A stretch of 64,000 nucleotides of DNA from Epiperipatus broadwayi (GCA_028023455.1 JAQFVV010006848.1:233023-297022); one strand, 5' to 3'. Positions 48,101-60,801 are shown, numbered from the stretch's first letter. Notes: generated by a model from the sequence alone, not told the origin. Program-made: numbers and translations.

Positions 48101-49501
48101 ATTTAAAAATACTTTCTTCATAAAGAAGTATTTATCTTTCTTTAAATATTTTTTTATAAAAATTAATTATAATCAACTTTTAAATTCATATAATGTCCAA
48201 TATATTACTTTTATCCAACTAGTAATTCTCCTAATTAATCCAGCGTTTGTTATATTTTTAGTATAAAGTCTCCAATACATTTTATCCTTATACAATGCTT
48301 TCATGATTATTTGATAGTAAATTGAGCTTCGATAGAGACAATCAATAGGGAATTATAAATAAATTAGCACTGCATATTTAACGGTAAAACTTTTATAAAT
48401 TATTTAAAACTACTCTCTTATAATTTTAAAACGATTACGAGAGCGTCTATAATTTTACTTAGCTATATCTAATAGCACACTTCACTTAAAAGAAATCATA
48501 ATCATAATCCCCCCTGAACAATTGAACCTTAGTTTTATACCGGAATAAATTCGCCACTTGATTGGTAAATTAAACAATCACCTTGCTAGCCTATTTACAT
48601 ATTTTACCAACAATACAGAATTAAAAATAAATAATGACTTATTTAATATTTATTATTTATTACATTATTAAATTCTTAAATGGATCTTTATCATTTATTT
48701 AAATCCATTAAACATTTTTTTAAAATATATTTTTTACTTTATTTCACTTTTAACTTTTATAAGACTATTTTTTAAACAAACTAAGTCTATTTTTATACAT
48801 TACGTTTTTTTAAACAGTATTTTAAAAATCAGATTTAATATTTCACATTAATTATCTTTATTTTTATCTCGTGATAGCCAATATAATATTTATAAATTTT
48901 ATAATAGAATTTTAGAACAGTTTTGCAACTTTACTATAAAACTTACAAGCATGTGTGTACATATGTCTATCTATCATCTGTTTTACAACACAGATACAAA
49001 CGCTTGTAATTATCTAAAAATAAACTAACAATTTAATTTTAAAAATAAATATTTTTAAAATAAATAATATATTATAACAACTTTAAAATAATAATTCGAT
49101 ATTATTAAAATCAAATATTAATCTTCTATTATATACTATTAACAATTAAAATATTTACATTCACTTATTAAATATTAATCTTTATCAACAATAAATATAT
49201 GCATTTAATTTTAACTTGTCTTTTTTAAACTTTTAGCTTTAAACATTTATTTACAAAACTTATTAATGCAGTATTAATCATGGCCAGTTTTCCCAACCAT
49301 ATAATATTATCACTTTTTATTGAAACGTCTCTCTCAAACATTAGCACAATTTCACATATCAAATATTCATAGATTACTTTAATTAAACTTTTTGAAAGAT
49401 TATCATAATAAAATCAACATCATATAGCTAAATATATCTTAAATTTAAAATTTTTAATAAATTGATACAACAATTCATGGCGACCCATACAAAAGGGCAC
49501 A
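45190..49501 (-). mobile_element. 4.3-kb solo LTR (family G1), copy 2
   Basis: Read on the minus strand it begins TGTGCCCTTTTGTATGGGTC at 49501 and ends GAGGGTACA at 45190, with (TA)n on both sides. The 3' half is the inverted partner of 1-2262. There is no internal region, primer site or coding frame, so it is best read as a solo LTR left by LTR-LTR recombination. At 4.3 kb it would be among the long LTRs known for Gypsy-type elements. A plus-strand TGGCGACCCATAC near 49478 resembles a primer site and is the main reason for doubt about the right boundary. Confidence 0.65.
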
Positions 49502-49929
49502 ATATATATATATATATATAACTAACCAAAGGAAATACATATAAAAATTTAAAAAAAGACTTATAAATCCAAGAAATAATATTATATTTCAACCAGAGGA
49601 CTGGTTTTCATCAGAAAAAAAAAATACACAGTAAAATGGCGATAGTCAAAAATTACAGATTTGATAAAAGATTATACATTTAACAAACCCTCCCTGATTG
49701 GTCACAAAATCTAACACAGAATATTTACCTAATCAATGATAGAATTCAAACAAAAAAAAAACTACATTTCCTCCTAATCAAGCTTAAATTCTATTTAAAT
49801 TGAAATAAAAATAAATAAATAAATAAAAATCCAAAATTAAAATATACATATGTGCATACATACAAAAATTAGACTATGCTCACATACAAAAAATAACTAT
49901 TATTTCTTGGATTTATAAATTTTTTTGTT
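49502..49929. mobile_element. PLE-tail-like fragment with inverted ends and hammerhead-like stem
   Basis: TTATAAATCCAAGAAATAAT (49561-49580) is exactly inverted at 49899-49918. On the minus strand at 49615-49583 is CTGATGA followed by an AACCAG/CTGGTT stem and GAAA, a hammerhead core and stem II. I could not form stem I or III, so cleavage is doubtful. No coding frame. Confidence 0.5.
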
Positions 49930-51190
49930 TATATATATATGTTAAAACGAAGATTTGCACGGGTTAAATATATAAAATACATATTTTGCGGGTTCATCCA
50001 TGTTAAAAACTTTTAATATTAATATACTGACGTTTCGACTTGCCATCCACAGAGTTATAAAAGGTAGAAAGATGGTTGTAGAAGCGCTACAATCACTTAT
50101 TTGAATAAAATGTTAAAATTCCACCAATAGCAAAAAATTTTAAATTTAGGAATGTTTTTTAAAAAAAATCTTTCCAAATAGGAGGAAGTTTGCATGTATC
50201 ATCTCGCTTATTGATACAATCTGGCCTTTTAAGTATACCAATGGCTTCTCTAATTTTGCATTGGTAGAGATCATCACATCTGGTGGGGACACACAGACAG
50301 ATATTTGCATTTCCATTCTCATCATCACCCAACTCAGATAGTTTTTGTAGCCAAAACTCTTTTAAATAGAGCAATTAACCTTTCAGATGAGACACATCTG
50401 AAAGAAGAAATAAATCATATTAATAATGTTTTATTAGCAAATAGTTATAATTACAAATTTATAAAAAAAAGCCTTATTTCAAGCCCAAAATAGGAAACAA
50501 AAAGATGATAAATCAGTTATTAGGATTTGTGTTCCATATGTAAAAGGAACTACAGACAGTATCAGACGTATATTTAAACGCTATAATATAGATACAGCAT
50601 TTTCTGCTCATCAAAAGATCAGCAATATAATAACCAAGCCTAAGGATTCAATCCCTCTTGAATCTCATGGTGTCTATCAAATCTCATGTAAAAATTGTAA
50701 AGCTTCTTACATCGGTGTGAGTAATCGTCACATCAGTGTTAGGAGAGATGAGCATGCTAATGCAGTTAAACAACACTCATCATCATCAGCACTCTCACTC
50801 CATACTATAGATTCAGATCATAAAATTGATTTTTTTAGTACCAGGATCATATCCAGATGTGATGATCTCCACCAATGCAAAATTAGAGAAGCCATTGAGA
50901 TACTTAAAAGGCCAGATTGTATCAATAAGCGAGATGATACATGCAAACTTCCTCCTATTTGGAAACTTTTTTTTTAAAAAACATTACTAAATTTAACATT
51001 TTTTGCTATTGGTGGAATTTTAACATTTTATTCAAATCAGTGATTGTAGCGCCTCTACAACCGTCTTTCTACCTTTTATAACTCTGTGGATGGCTTGTGT
51101 GACCAAGTCGAAATGTCAGTATATTAATATTAAAAGTTTTTAACGTGGATGAACCCGCAAAATATGTATTTTATATATATATTGAAATAC
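49930..51190 (+). mobile_element. Penelope-like element PLE-C with inverted 5' tail
   Basis: The plus-strand body (about 50340-51190) encodes the region after RT, a GIY-YIG endonuclease and a 3' tail. Its last about 400 bp is repeated in inverted orientation at 49930-50335, directly before the body. This is the same architecture as PLE-A but a different family. The tails share ATATTAATATTAAAAGTTTT and CGGGTTCATCCA-type sequence and a GTCGAAA motif. Arms have diverged by a few percent by eye. Confidence 0.85.
50345..50977 (+). pseudogene. PLE-C C-terminal protein: linker plus GIY-YIG endonuclease
   Basis: LLNRAINLSDETHLKEEI and NNVLLANSYNYKFIKK form the conserved linker after RT. Then, after a stop and shift, GTTDSIRRIFKRYNI and at about 50672-50760 GVYQISCKNCKASYIGVSNR...RRDEHANAV, with the GVY, C-x2-C, YIG, R and E-H residues of the GIY-YIG nuclease core all in place. 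The C-terminus reads KRPDCINKRDDTCKLPPIW. The RT is missing (5' truncation). At least one frameshift near 50490 inactivates the frame. Confidence 0.8.
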
Positions 51191-51483
51191 CATTAGGAAT
51201 GTATATATATAAATCTCAGCTACTCCTTGAGCCAGCGACTAGGGCATATCGATCAAATAAAAATTAAATCTTAACAAAAAGTATCTGCATACATTACAAA
51301 TTTTCCAGGTTCCAATGGCCTGGTGGCACCCTGTACAGCAAACAGTGTAAAAAGAGAATATTTCCTTGACTGTTATAATACATATATGAAGGATGGACAG
51401 ACCTTAAACCACTATATTTTAGAAATAATGAATTTTTTTCTACAATACAGGCTTTTTCATACCTGTACTTCTATGTTTGAAGT
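51191..51483. other. Unassigned sequence
   Basis: A short less AT-rich block (GAGCCAGCGACTAGGGC; GGTTCCAATGGCCTGGTGGC) looks like a fragment of some interspersed repeat. No frame or ends identifiable. Confidence 0.35.
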
Positions 51484-52046
51484 CAGTTTCACATGACCCT
51501 CAATCATCCATGCTATCTCATAATGCTGATACACTTGATAACACACCTGTTGAAACCAACACTCATCAGTTGGTCCAGATTATCATCATCACACACATTT
51601 ATACAATCAAAGCTCAGCTTATATTAAGATGTCCAATCTTCATACTTTAATTGACAGTCTTCTGCCCATTCCTGGTATATGTATGTAAATGAATTATGTT
51701 CTGTACATGAGGGGTCAGAGTGACTCGTTGTCAACATGGATAGGATGAGAAGTATGTGGGCTTTGAGCATTTTATCATCAGATTTTCAATGAAATGGAGG
51801 CTGAAGAGTTGGGGGGGTAGTTTGAAGCATGTCTATTAAATTATGAAAATTAGCTCTCATTATAAGCTGAGCTTTGCTTGTATCTATGTGTGGAGATGAT
51901 AGTCTGGAGTAACTGACGAGTTCTGGTATTGCTAGTTTAGCACGGAATAGGAATATTGGTGATTACTTATCTTTTCAACATGTGTGTAATCGAGTGTATC
52001 AGCGGTATGAGATAGCATGAATAGTTGAATGTCATGTGAAAGTCTG
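51484..52046. mobile_element. Foldback (long inverted repeat) element, about 560 bp
   Basis: The left arm starts TTTCACATGACCCTCAATC and the right arm, reversed, TTTCACATGACATTCAACT. Pairing extends about 160-200 bp inward (GCTATCTCAT, CTGATACACT, TGTTGAAA, AAAGCTCAGCTTATA) around a less similar centre. No coding frame. A single arm lies at 37035-37197, so the sequence is repetitive. Likely a foldback-type MITE of a DNA transposon; superfamily unknown. Confidence 0.75.
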
Positions 52047-53612
52047 ATATTACTTATAGTTCATTGGGCTTTTTTTTAAATGATTGTTCTTAATATGTAA
52101 ATTTAATACTGGAGAAAATAATTTCTATTGTGTTTTTCTATTTTTTTTTTAAAAAATGGTAATTTTCTTATGTTTTAACTGGAAATAACCTATTTTTACC
52201 TGTTTTTTATTACTACAAATGCATTTTTATACAAATGAACTTATGGGATTAGGTCTCAGGGTTCTTTTGAAATAGTTTTAAAAAGGCTATTCTAAACCAG
52301 GATGGGGGAGGCCACAGAGTATTAAATTCAAATTGGGAGGGGTCAACTGCCACAGCCAAATAAAAAATATTGTTTTAATAAGAAATGAAAAGGCTTTTTA
52401 AAAAAATATATTAAAAAATAATTTTGTTTTAATTTATTTTTTTATTTAATAAATTACAAAAATAAAAGAATTTTAGAAATGATTATCTAATGTTAATACA
52501 AGCATTGGTGTTCGAAAGTGCCATGACAGTGACTTTATAAGCAGGTGTCTCTGGTTAGTGGGTTTGCTTCCCGACTGATGCTAAGACACATGAGGAAAAA
52601 AAAATTAAAATTAGAATATTTTTTAAATGTTTTTATTTTTGTGAAATATTGAGTAAAATTTTTCATATTTCTTTTAAGTATAGATATTACATGTTCATCT
52701 GTTATTTTTACTCTTTGTGAATTTTATTTTTAAATAATTGTTGACTCAGATATATATCACCAATTATTCGAAGACTCTTTCGGCAGGCAAGAACAATCTA
52801 GAATAGAAATTTTACCTGGAAGTATATATTTTTTAATTCTATCTGTCTGTTATGGATGTTTTTCTTACATATGTTGAAGGAAAACCTAAAAGAAAATATA
52901 AAAAAAATCATTTTCATATGCTTTGGTTCTTTTAAATCGATTTTTAAGTTCAAATAACATATTTAGAAACTGAGGTCTATTACTGAGTTTATGCTATTTA
53001 ACTTGTGATTTGAATTATTGTAAACACACATGTATAAACAATGTCACAGTAATTGTATTTTATAATAAACTTTTATGGCTGAATTAACGATTTTGGAGGA
53101 TTATACTCCAGTCATTTGAGTGTGTATTTATTTTTCAGTTCAAAGAAATTAATTTTTATTTTAAATAATGTAAAATTTGTTGAGGTATGGGAATGAATTA
53201 TTATTAGGCTTATTGTTTGATTGACCTACAGACAATTCTATAACTTCATTTCAATTTAATTTATACTTTGTTTTGGACAAATCATTTATTAAATTTAATC
53301 TGTTTTAAGAGATGGATATTAATTATAAAGGTATCTCTCTTTTCTATTTTCTTATATTTCTTCTCTATATAAAAACCTATGTAAAAATGACAAATTAATG
53401 ATCCTTTATTGAAAAGTCTTATTCATTTCATTTCATATTTCTCCACCAGATATTAATTATTAATATTTATGAATCTCAACATGCTGAAAGCCTACATGAT
53501 TACATCAAGATAAAAATATGGATAAATCATGTTTAAAATGTATTATCTTTTGTGTGCAAAATTCTGGGGAAATATTTACAAATATTTTTTTCTTCATAAA
53601 ATCGTGTGTACA
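52047..53612. other. Gene-free AT-rich sequence
   Basis: Presumed intergenic or 3' flank of the exon at 53813. It contains a possible SINE at 52502-52597. The short less AT-rich block at 52300-52345 (GGATGGGGGAGGCCACAG) is unassigned. Confidence 0.4.
52502..52597 (+). mobile_element. Possible tRNA-derived SINE
   Basis: GTGGGTTTGCTTCCCG resembles a box B and is followed by ATGCTAAGACACATG and an A-run. That end parallels the SINE at 25223-25327 (ATGCTATGACATATGAAAAA). Box A is unclear and no target duplication was found. Confidence 0.45.
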
Positions 53613-53917
53613 AATAATTTTATATAAATAAAGTGGCAGATGTCAAAGTTATGGTAACTGCTTTTAATTCTTTCATAAAATGTAATCTATAAGTATGTAA
53701 TTTCACAGCATGGCATATGACTGATAGCAGTAACTTCAAACGTGGTTTATTCCATTGTATATTGTGGCCACAAATAATTGAACATTTTCCATGACAAAGT
53801 AATGATCTCAAATTACTTGGAAGAAAGCCTAAAAATAGTCTGCACTTGTCCACTGCCACCTTTTTCAGCAGAAGGACTATGCAAGGCTGCCATATCTCCT
53901 GTGATTTCCTGGTCATT
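53613..53917 (-). CDS. Host gene 3'-terminal exon and 3' UTR
   Basis: The minus-strand acceptor TTTCTAACTGTATTTCTACAG is followed by a 35-codon open exon (53917-53813). It reads NDQEITGDMAALHSPSAEKG and ends IFRLSSK with a TAA stop. GC and codon use are clearly above the surroundings. Downstream are an AATAAA at about 53749-53744 and further AT-rich 3' sequence. The exon starts in phase 0. The upstream intron would run right into RepX unit C, so that LINE, RepX and possibly G4 lie within or beside this gene. I do not recognise the protein. No intron donor or upstream exon is identifiable in the window. Confidence 0.6.
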
Positions 53918-54099
53918 CTGTAGAAATACAGTTAGAAAGTTATATCAATGGGGCTAATTTGGTGCCGAGTTTCACATATATGAATGGTGTACATAGTTGG
54001 AAGAAACATTGCAGAAGTCCTATTGAAAAGTAAACTAAAAATTATACATATATGTTTTTTCCATGATGAAACTGAATTTTAGAATTGTGTATCCAAATA
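53918..54099. other. Presumed intron 5' of the terminal exon
   Basis: AT-rich sequence between the acceptor and RepX unit C; no other signal. Confidence 0.4.
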
Positions 54100-57000
54100 A
54101 ATTCTAAGAAATTGTTATCGGGAATATTCATCCTAGTTATGGCCACTGCTGTTGGGAGTGGGAAATGTTTCACTTTTAACTTTGTTCTTCTTGTTTTGAT
54201 TTCAAGAAAAATCCTAATCAATTAGTTTGTTACAATTCTATGACCATTCAGATTATGATTTTGATTGTTCTCATTGATAATTTTTTTTTCTACATATTGG
54301 GGAAGAAAACGTCCAAACAAATAGATAAATGCTAGCCAAAAACCCTCATTTACTTTGTCTCATTTATACTTTCATGAAGACCAGTTTGATGATTGTTATT
54401 AATTGATTAAATCATTTACAAAGAAAGGAGAGAGAAAAAAGGATGAATAAAAAAAATCCACAGCTTTGCTACTAAGGTTTGTTCTGTAAAACTGCATAGC
54501 AACTTTGTGTTTAGAATTTGTTAATGATAGTATTTGTTTTAACAAATTACCCATAATATTCAAATTATTTTTCTTTATTTCTGGTTGGAAACACTGACCC
54601 AAATAATGTACCATTCATAAATATTTTGGTAACAAATGAGGAAATAATGAGGTAAAATGTTCATGATATAAAAAGAAATATGTGTCTACATGTTTGATAA
54701 ACAAGATTTTTTATAGATGTATTTAACTAGTTTTTACATATGGATTTGAGACATGGTTACTTAACAGAAGACTAACCCAGAATCTTCATATCATTCACCA
54801 AATTATAGAGAGATGAATATTAGGAATAATATGAAGACATTTAACAAGAATACAAGGGTGAAAGAGCAAACAGGGTATCATTGATCATAGTGGAAGAATT
54901 AAGAGATTGAAATGGAGCTAGGTTGGACATATTCCTATAATAATTGATAATAGAATAGCTGAAGTATAAATTGGATTCAATTGATTGCAAATGTTCTAGA
55001 TAAAGATCTTGTATGAGAGCAGTATATCAAATAACAAAGTTTGATGGTGCGATGTGGAATATATAAGAGGACAACTGTATTAATATTGGAAAACCATTTA
55101 ATGAATTGATTAGGGTTCAAAATGACGATCACGATTTACTATATTTGGATTTAAATAAAATACTAGTTTTCAATGTGAATTCTGATTTCTTTTAAATACC
55201 GAAATTTAAAGAAAAAAAAAATAAACATTGCAATAATGGAATTATTCATGTTTTTGCAAGTAATTATTCAAAGTATGGGAAGGACGGGGGAGGGGGTGAG
55301 AGGAATGCAGTTTTATAAAAAAGGGAAAAATAGCAGCAGTAAATATCAAAACTATAATCAAATCAGTACTTTCAGAATCAGTATTAAAATATATTTTCTC
55401 TAGCGATTTTAAACTTATATATAGAATCATTAAATCAGCTTATAAAGAAAATAAGTTAAAAAATCTTAAACGTTACTTTTAATAAATCCAAAAAATCATA
55501 GCTGCATAAAATCAATGGATGCTAAATTGAGGAAAATAAGAAATTATTGGTTTCTCCCCTCTTTATGTAGTGGTCAGCATCTTGACGATAAAATTCCAAA
55601 TTATTATAAAATTGAATTGAACACAGATGGCAGCACTGATTTCTTATGTCATCTGGGAAAAGGAATATTTAAAGACTTTTCCTATAATTTTGCATATTAT
55701 TCAAAGATAATTTTAAACAGTATTTTCATTATCATTATTAAAATATTCAATTTCAAAATGTGCCCGTAAAGTATGTAATGTAATGAGACATGCATGTTTA
55801 TTTGCACTCAAAACCTGACGTTTATTAAATCTTTTAAACCATAAAAAAAAAAAATTAAAACTGTTCTAAAGGACATTTTCGGTCAAAAATTGCGTTTGTT
55901 ATGTAGTTTCTATGTGAAATAATTGATAAGTAGATATCAAGAGTAAATGATGTAGTTATCATGTCACGTGATATGTTCTGTGATTTAACAGGTTTATTTA
56001 TAAAAGTATAAAGTTACACTTTGCCTTGGAGATATACTTCCTACTTCTTACAGATCTATTTTCTTTGATTTATTGAAGATCTACTTGCCATCCACTTTCA
56101 GTTACCCATTAGATTTTGATCTAAAATTTTGTCTAATTGTGTCTTCAACAAGTTTTTACATAAAAGTATAAGCTTATATCTTGCCTTATTGCCTCCAATT
56201 TCTATCCACCTTTGGCATATTGAAGATCTACTCGGTGCCATCTCGAATTGCACTTTACATTTTGATGTATTGGAGAGATACTTCTTACACTTTGTCCTAT
56301 TGTAGATCTATTTCCTACTTCACATCCAATTTCCACACATGTTCTATTTATGGAAGATCTAGTTTCCATCTGATTTCCATCCATGTTCATTTAGCCATTA
56401 GATTTTGGCCTAAAATTATAAATTTTAGTCTATAAGAGATCTTCATCTTATTGCAGAACTTCTTATTACATCTGAATCCAACCCACCTTCAGTTACACTT
56501 TAGACTTTGACCTAAAATTATGAATGTTGTTTGATGTGCTATCTTCATCCTATTGTAGATCTACTTCATATTCGATTCCACCCATCTTTGGTTACACTTT
56601 GGCCTATTGCATATCTACTTCATACTTGTTACTCCTCAGACTTTTGTATATCTACTTCACATCCTGTTTCCATTTTCTGCTCCTTCATGCATGTTTTTCT
56701 GGTTGAAGCATTATCATTTGAAAAGAATTTAAGTAAATTATTTGCAATCCAATCCATTTGGGTGCATACTTTCAAAAAATTAAAAAAACAATGCTACCAT
56801 GCACATTAAAAATTTCTTTTAGTAGAGCTGTGTTTTATCAGTACTTACTTATAAATGAAACAATTGGGTATTAAAAGAAGTGCAATTTCAATCAAAATAT
56901 ATGGGGAAAACAAAACAGGTATCACTTATATCCTCGAAACATTTTTTTAGAAAAAGGTAAAGGAGCTGAGCTGGAAATATTGCTAGAAGAGATAATAATG

Positions 57001-57252
57001 GATGGAAAGTTAACATTTCCCATGGATAATAAGACATTATTAAACATATAGATAGACAATTTAGGAGACAGATAAATCAAGTAAGGTTTTTTGCTTGTGT
57101 ATTGTTGTGAAGAGGAGCTGGATCTCTGAGAAGGTGAGAGATATTCATCCGTTGCATTGACATTGGTTGAAAGTGATGATGTTGATCATTTATTTGCTAT
57201 GTTAGGATTTTTAAAATTTTCACCAGGTGGCATTACATATTTGCATAAGTGT
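54100..57252 (+). repeat. RepX unit C, left part
   Basis: Most complete unit, colinear with A (inverted), B and D. It carries the undisturbed site of the LINE inserted in unit B (55640-55665). It ends where its own LINE copy begins, at ATATTTGCATAAGTGTTAT; units A and B continue here without a LINE. Confidence 0.75.
54738..55021 (+). pseudogene. Decayed non-LTR RT C-terminal relic in RepX unit C
   Basis: Best preserved of four relics. YGFETWLLNRRLTQNLHIIH, then ER.ILGI, then RIKRLKW...VGHIPI and DNRIAEV follow the order seen after the RT domain in many LINEs. Stops interrupt each block. The clade cannot be judged by eye. Confidence 0.55.
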
Positions 57253-58222
57253 TATGGTAATGATGTATTATATGTTAGTAATGGGGTATTAAATTACTTA
57301 GAAAAAGTTCAAAGGGAAATAGGAAGACATGCATTGGATGCAGATGTATGGACAGCAAGGGAGGCAATTCAAGGAGAAATGGGATTGTCAAGTTTTTATA
57401 TGAAAGATGCAAAAAGTAAAATGAAAATGTTTGGTAGATTGCAGTTTATGGATAATAAAAGAATAGCCAAAATAGTATTTAATTGGGATATGAATAAAGG
57501 GCAGGCAACAAGATGGGTGAGAAAGGTAATAAGGTATGCAAAAGATTTGAATAAAAAATTTATATCAGTATATTTGTACAAAAGATGGGATGATTATGTT
57601 GTGTTAGGAGGATTGTTGAGTGTTATAGTGGTAAGGAATGGGATAAAAGAAGAGATTTATTAATAAAGAATAGGGAGTTAGAGAGATGGAAAACTAGTAT
57701 GGAGAGTAAAAAGAGTTAAAATATATATAGAAATAAACAGAATATTAGATGCGAGTTAATATATGATAATAGTAAGAAAAGTAGTTTATTGTTTAAAGCT
57801 TGAACAGGATCTTTAGCAACAAGAGAATATACATGTAAATGGAAAAATATGGGTGATTTAGGCTGTAAATTATGTAAGGAAGCAATGGAAAATATTAGAC
57901 ATCTGTTAATTGAATGTAAATGCTTGAAAACAGAAAGGGCACATATAATGAAGTTGTGGAAAAATAAATATGAAAAAAGTGATTATACAGAAAGTAGATT
58001 ATTGGTTTTTATGCTGGATTTTGAAAAAGATAAGGGGATTTAGATATAAAGGCTGTAGAGTTGACAAAGATTATGTTGTGGAAATGGGATGGAGCAGAAT
58101 ATGGGAAAACTTAGACTGGGGAATGTAAAATTAAGTAGCTAACAAGTTTCTCTTGGTATAAGAGCTGAGAGATTCTTGACTTCGTTTAAAAAGAAGCTAC
58201 AGTACATCACATCACATCACAT
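57253..58222 (+). pseudogene. 5'-truncated LINE copy in RepX unit C
   Basis: Same family as 7200-8667, starting about 490 bp further in (GGTAATGATGTATTATATG). Protein blocks: REIGRHALDADVWTAREAIQ (about 57318-57377) and MKMFGRLQFMDNKRIAK, then a frameshift at about 57600, a stop at about 57802, and the zinc knuckle CKLCKEAMENIRHLLIEC. The 3' tail is three ACATC units (58203-58222). Units A and B supply the empty site. More decayed than the unit B copy, hence older. Confidence 0.85.
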
Positions 58223-58825
58223 ATTCACGTCTGAATGTAAATCAGTCTTATTCAATATTTTTACTATTAGGGCTATATACATATATTTTCTGTATTTCAT
58301 AGTACACTATACATCATAAAATAAATGATATAGAAAATAATGTTAGATATTTACAAGTGATCATTTAAATATGAATGTAGTTTTTGATGTTGTGACAAAC
58401 CATTGATTATTAATAACAGCTACATACTCTTATTACTTTTTCCATATTTCGTTTTAGAATAGGACAGTTAGCAGAAATAAGTTCATGTGAGCAGCATTTG
58501 GACTACTTTGGTACATTTTTCAGTCATTAATTTCTAAAATTCAGCATTCTTTTTGCCTCCTTCATTTTTTTAAAGAATTATCCTAAGATTTGTATTCATT
58601 TTGAGCTCAACAAATTTGACAAATAGTTTTACATAATCATGTTTCAATATAGCAAGCATCAGGAATTTAAGTAAGCTATTGAAAAGTTTTAATATATGTA
58701 TATTTTAAATCCTGGAATCTGGTCTTGAATCTCTTGTATAAGGCAGCTAAATATATTGAAATGATCCTGTAGATTATCGAGAAATGTCAAGACCATCTTT
58801 TTTAGCTTTTATTATATATATATAT
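58223..58825 (+). repeat. RepX unit C, right part, ending in a TA run
   Basis: Matches 10240-10825 of unit B. The TA run at 58811-58825 is where G4 inserted; B has the TA run uninterrupted. Confidence 0.75.
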
Positions 58826-60783
58826 TGTGAGAGTACCATATGAGCCTCACCTAAAACAATTTGTGTTTCTTTGTGAATTTAACTGTGCCTATATCGAATC
58901 AACAGATATAAATAACTTACACCTATCTTAAGCTTTTCATGTATCAGCTATATATATATATATATAAACTAGTTAGTATTAAAAGAATAATTCTAAAAAT
59001 GAATAATTCTAGTTTATATATACACACACATAAATAAAATGTTTCTAACTAATAGTATTTTTTTTTTGTTAATATAAAACTTGACATTTGACAAAACCTT
59101 AAGTCAACATTGCATTTTTATCAGATGAAACAAAGGAAATAAACGTTTGGGGTTCATTACAAATTGTATATTTTAAACAATAGAGCGTGAGCGTGATTAT
59201 GTGATATGCTTGCTGAAATTAATCCAGTATAAAAACGAACTAATATTGTTACAACAATAATCTTCTATTTAGTTATCAAGGCAAGAACTACGTTTGTAAA
59301 TTTAAATGTGTTCGAATTTAGAACACATTTAAGAAAAATTAAAAAAAGAAGATTCAATATTTTAAAACCTGCTTCAAGTAATTAATTTACTGCCTTTGAA
59401 TATTATAAAGAACTATACAAAAATAATCATTGTAATTAACAAGGTTATAAAAGTTATCAACGTCTTCGAAATGAATTTAAAAAATATATATTTAAGAAGA
59501 CAAAAATTTATAAAGATGTTCTGTGGCTAAATAATTTATGCCAGGGATTTCTACTGATGTTTTAAACCCAAACATGTAAATTTATTCCTACTTAATCAAT
59601 GCCTAAAATATAATCGTCGTAATTCTCATTTAAAAAGCTGCTTTAATATTGGAGTATTATATTGAAGAAGATGTTAAATATTTTACTACATAAATATTTA
59701 AAGAATGAATATCTGGATTGCCTCTTCGAAGGATGATCAATGAACTTTATGTTTCAACATTCATCATCATTTTATTTCGTCTAAGGAGGGATATAAAACC
59801 GCATTCTTTCTCATCTTGGATTACTTCATTGTATAATTTAAGAACTCTTAAACTTTATTTCCTTTGTGGATAATTATATTTACTTAGAAAAATTACTTCG
59901 TATATTAAAGTGGGGAACTGATAAGATGAACACTTTATTTTTTTTTATTTTATTTAATAAAATTTAGATATTGATGTTTTGATATATACTCTGATGGAAA
60001 TGACAGCTGACTAAGGTAAATGTTTTTAAATTATTTCAATTTGGAAGTACGTTTTATTATATTCCAAATTGAATCTTACATGACAATTAACATAATATAT
60101 TTTTAAACATACATAACTAATATCAGAATACATTCTATTATTAATCTAGTGTGAATGGATGTTATCGTATATAAACATACAACACACACTGAATTATTTT
60201 AATGACACAATAGGTAGATTTATAATGTGTCATGTGTATTTATTATACGCATGATTTTAAATTATATATATATATATAAATGATTACATTATTTTTTTTT
60301 TGAATATTAAATAATTTATTAGTGTATATAAGCACAGATTATAATTCTAAATTTTAATGTTTTTATGTGATAATATTTTGTTTTTTATTACTGATTAAAA
60401 TGTGTTAAACTTGATTTCAAAATTAAACAGGTCTCGTTTGTTTATTTTATTTAGTCGTTTTATAAAACCAATAATTATAAATATACATACTCATGCATAT
60501 ATATGTTAAATCAACTTAATGATTTAATATTTATAAAGAAGTTATATATAGCTTATACTAAATTTATCATTACTATGGGATACTTATGGAAATGCCTGAA
60601 GAGAGTCGATTGCAAATTTCTACTCTGAGCTCGAATTCCGAGAGTAACGAGGTTATTAATAGAGGAGTGAATTGGATTGTATTTTAAATCACATCATCCA
60701 TGGCATTCTATAAGAAGACTCAAAGTCCGACTATAGTTAGATGCGACTTCCTCGAGTCCTGAAAAGGATCGTCCCGTTATACA
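58826..60783 (+). repeat. G4 5' LTR
   Basis: Starts TGTGAGAGTACC directly after the TA run and ends CCCGTTATACA just before a TGG primer site, about 1958 bp. A TA-cored stretch with AATAATTCTA inverted motifs lies at 58950-59015. Promoter and poly(A) positions cannot be fixed by eye. Confidence 0.75.
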
Positions 60784-60801
60784 TGGCGCCCATACTTAAG
60801 G
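60784..60801 (+). other. G4 primer-binding site (TGGCGCCC type)
   Basis: TGGCGCCCATACTTAAGG follows the LTR's terminal CA directly. The first eight bases equal the start of tRNA-Lys-type sites (TGGCGCCC); the rest do not match a site I know. Confidence 0.7.

Noticed and set aside
49583-49615. Active hammerhead ribozyme on the minus strand
   Set aside because: Core and stem II are present, but stems I and III could not be formed; kept only as a hammerhead-like relic.
50146-50374. Two minus-strand frames as separate genes
   Set aside because: They are the inverted copy of the PLE-C C-terminus.
53620-53916. 98-codon minus frame starting MTRKSQEIW as the protein of the terminal exon
   Set aside because: It is out of frame with the exon reading that begins at the splice acceptor and has ordinary composition; it runs on through what is likely 3' UTR.
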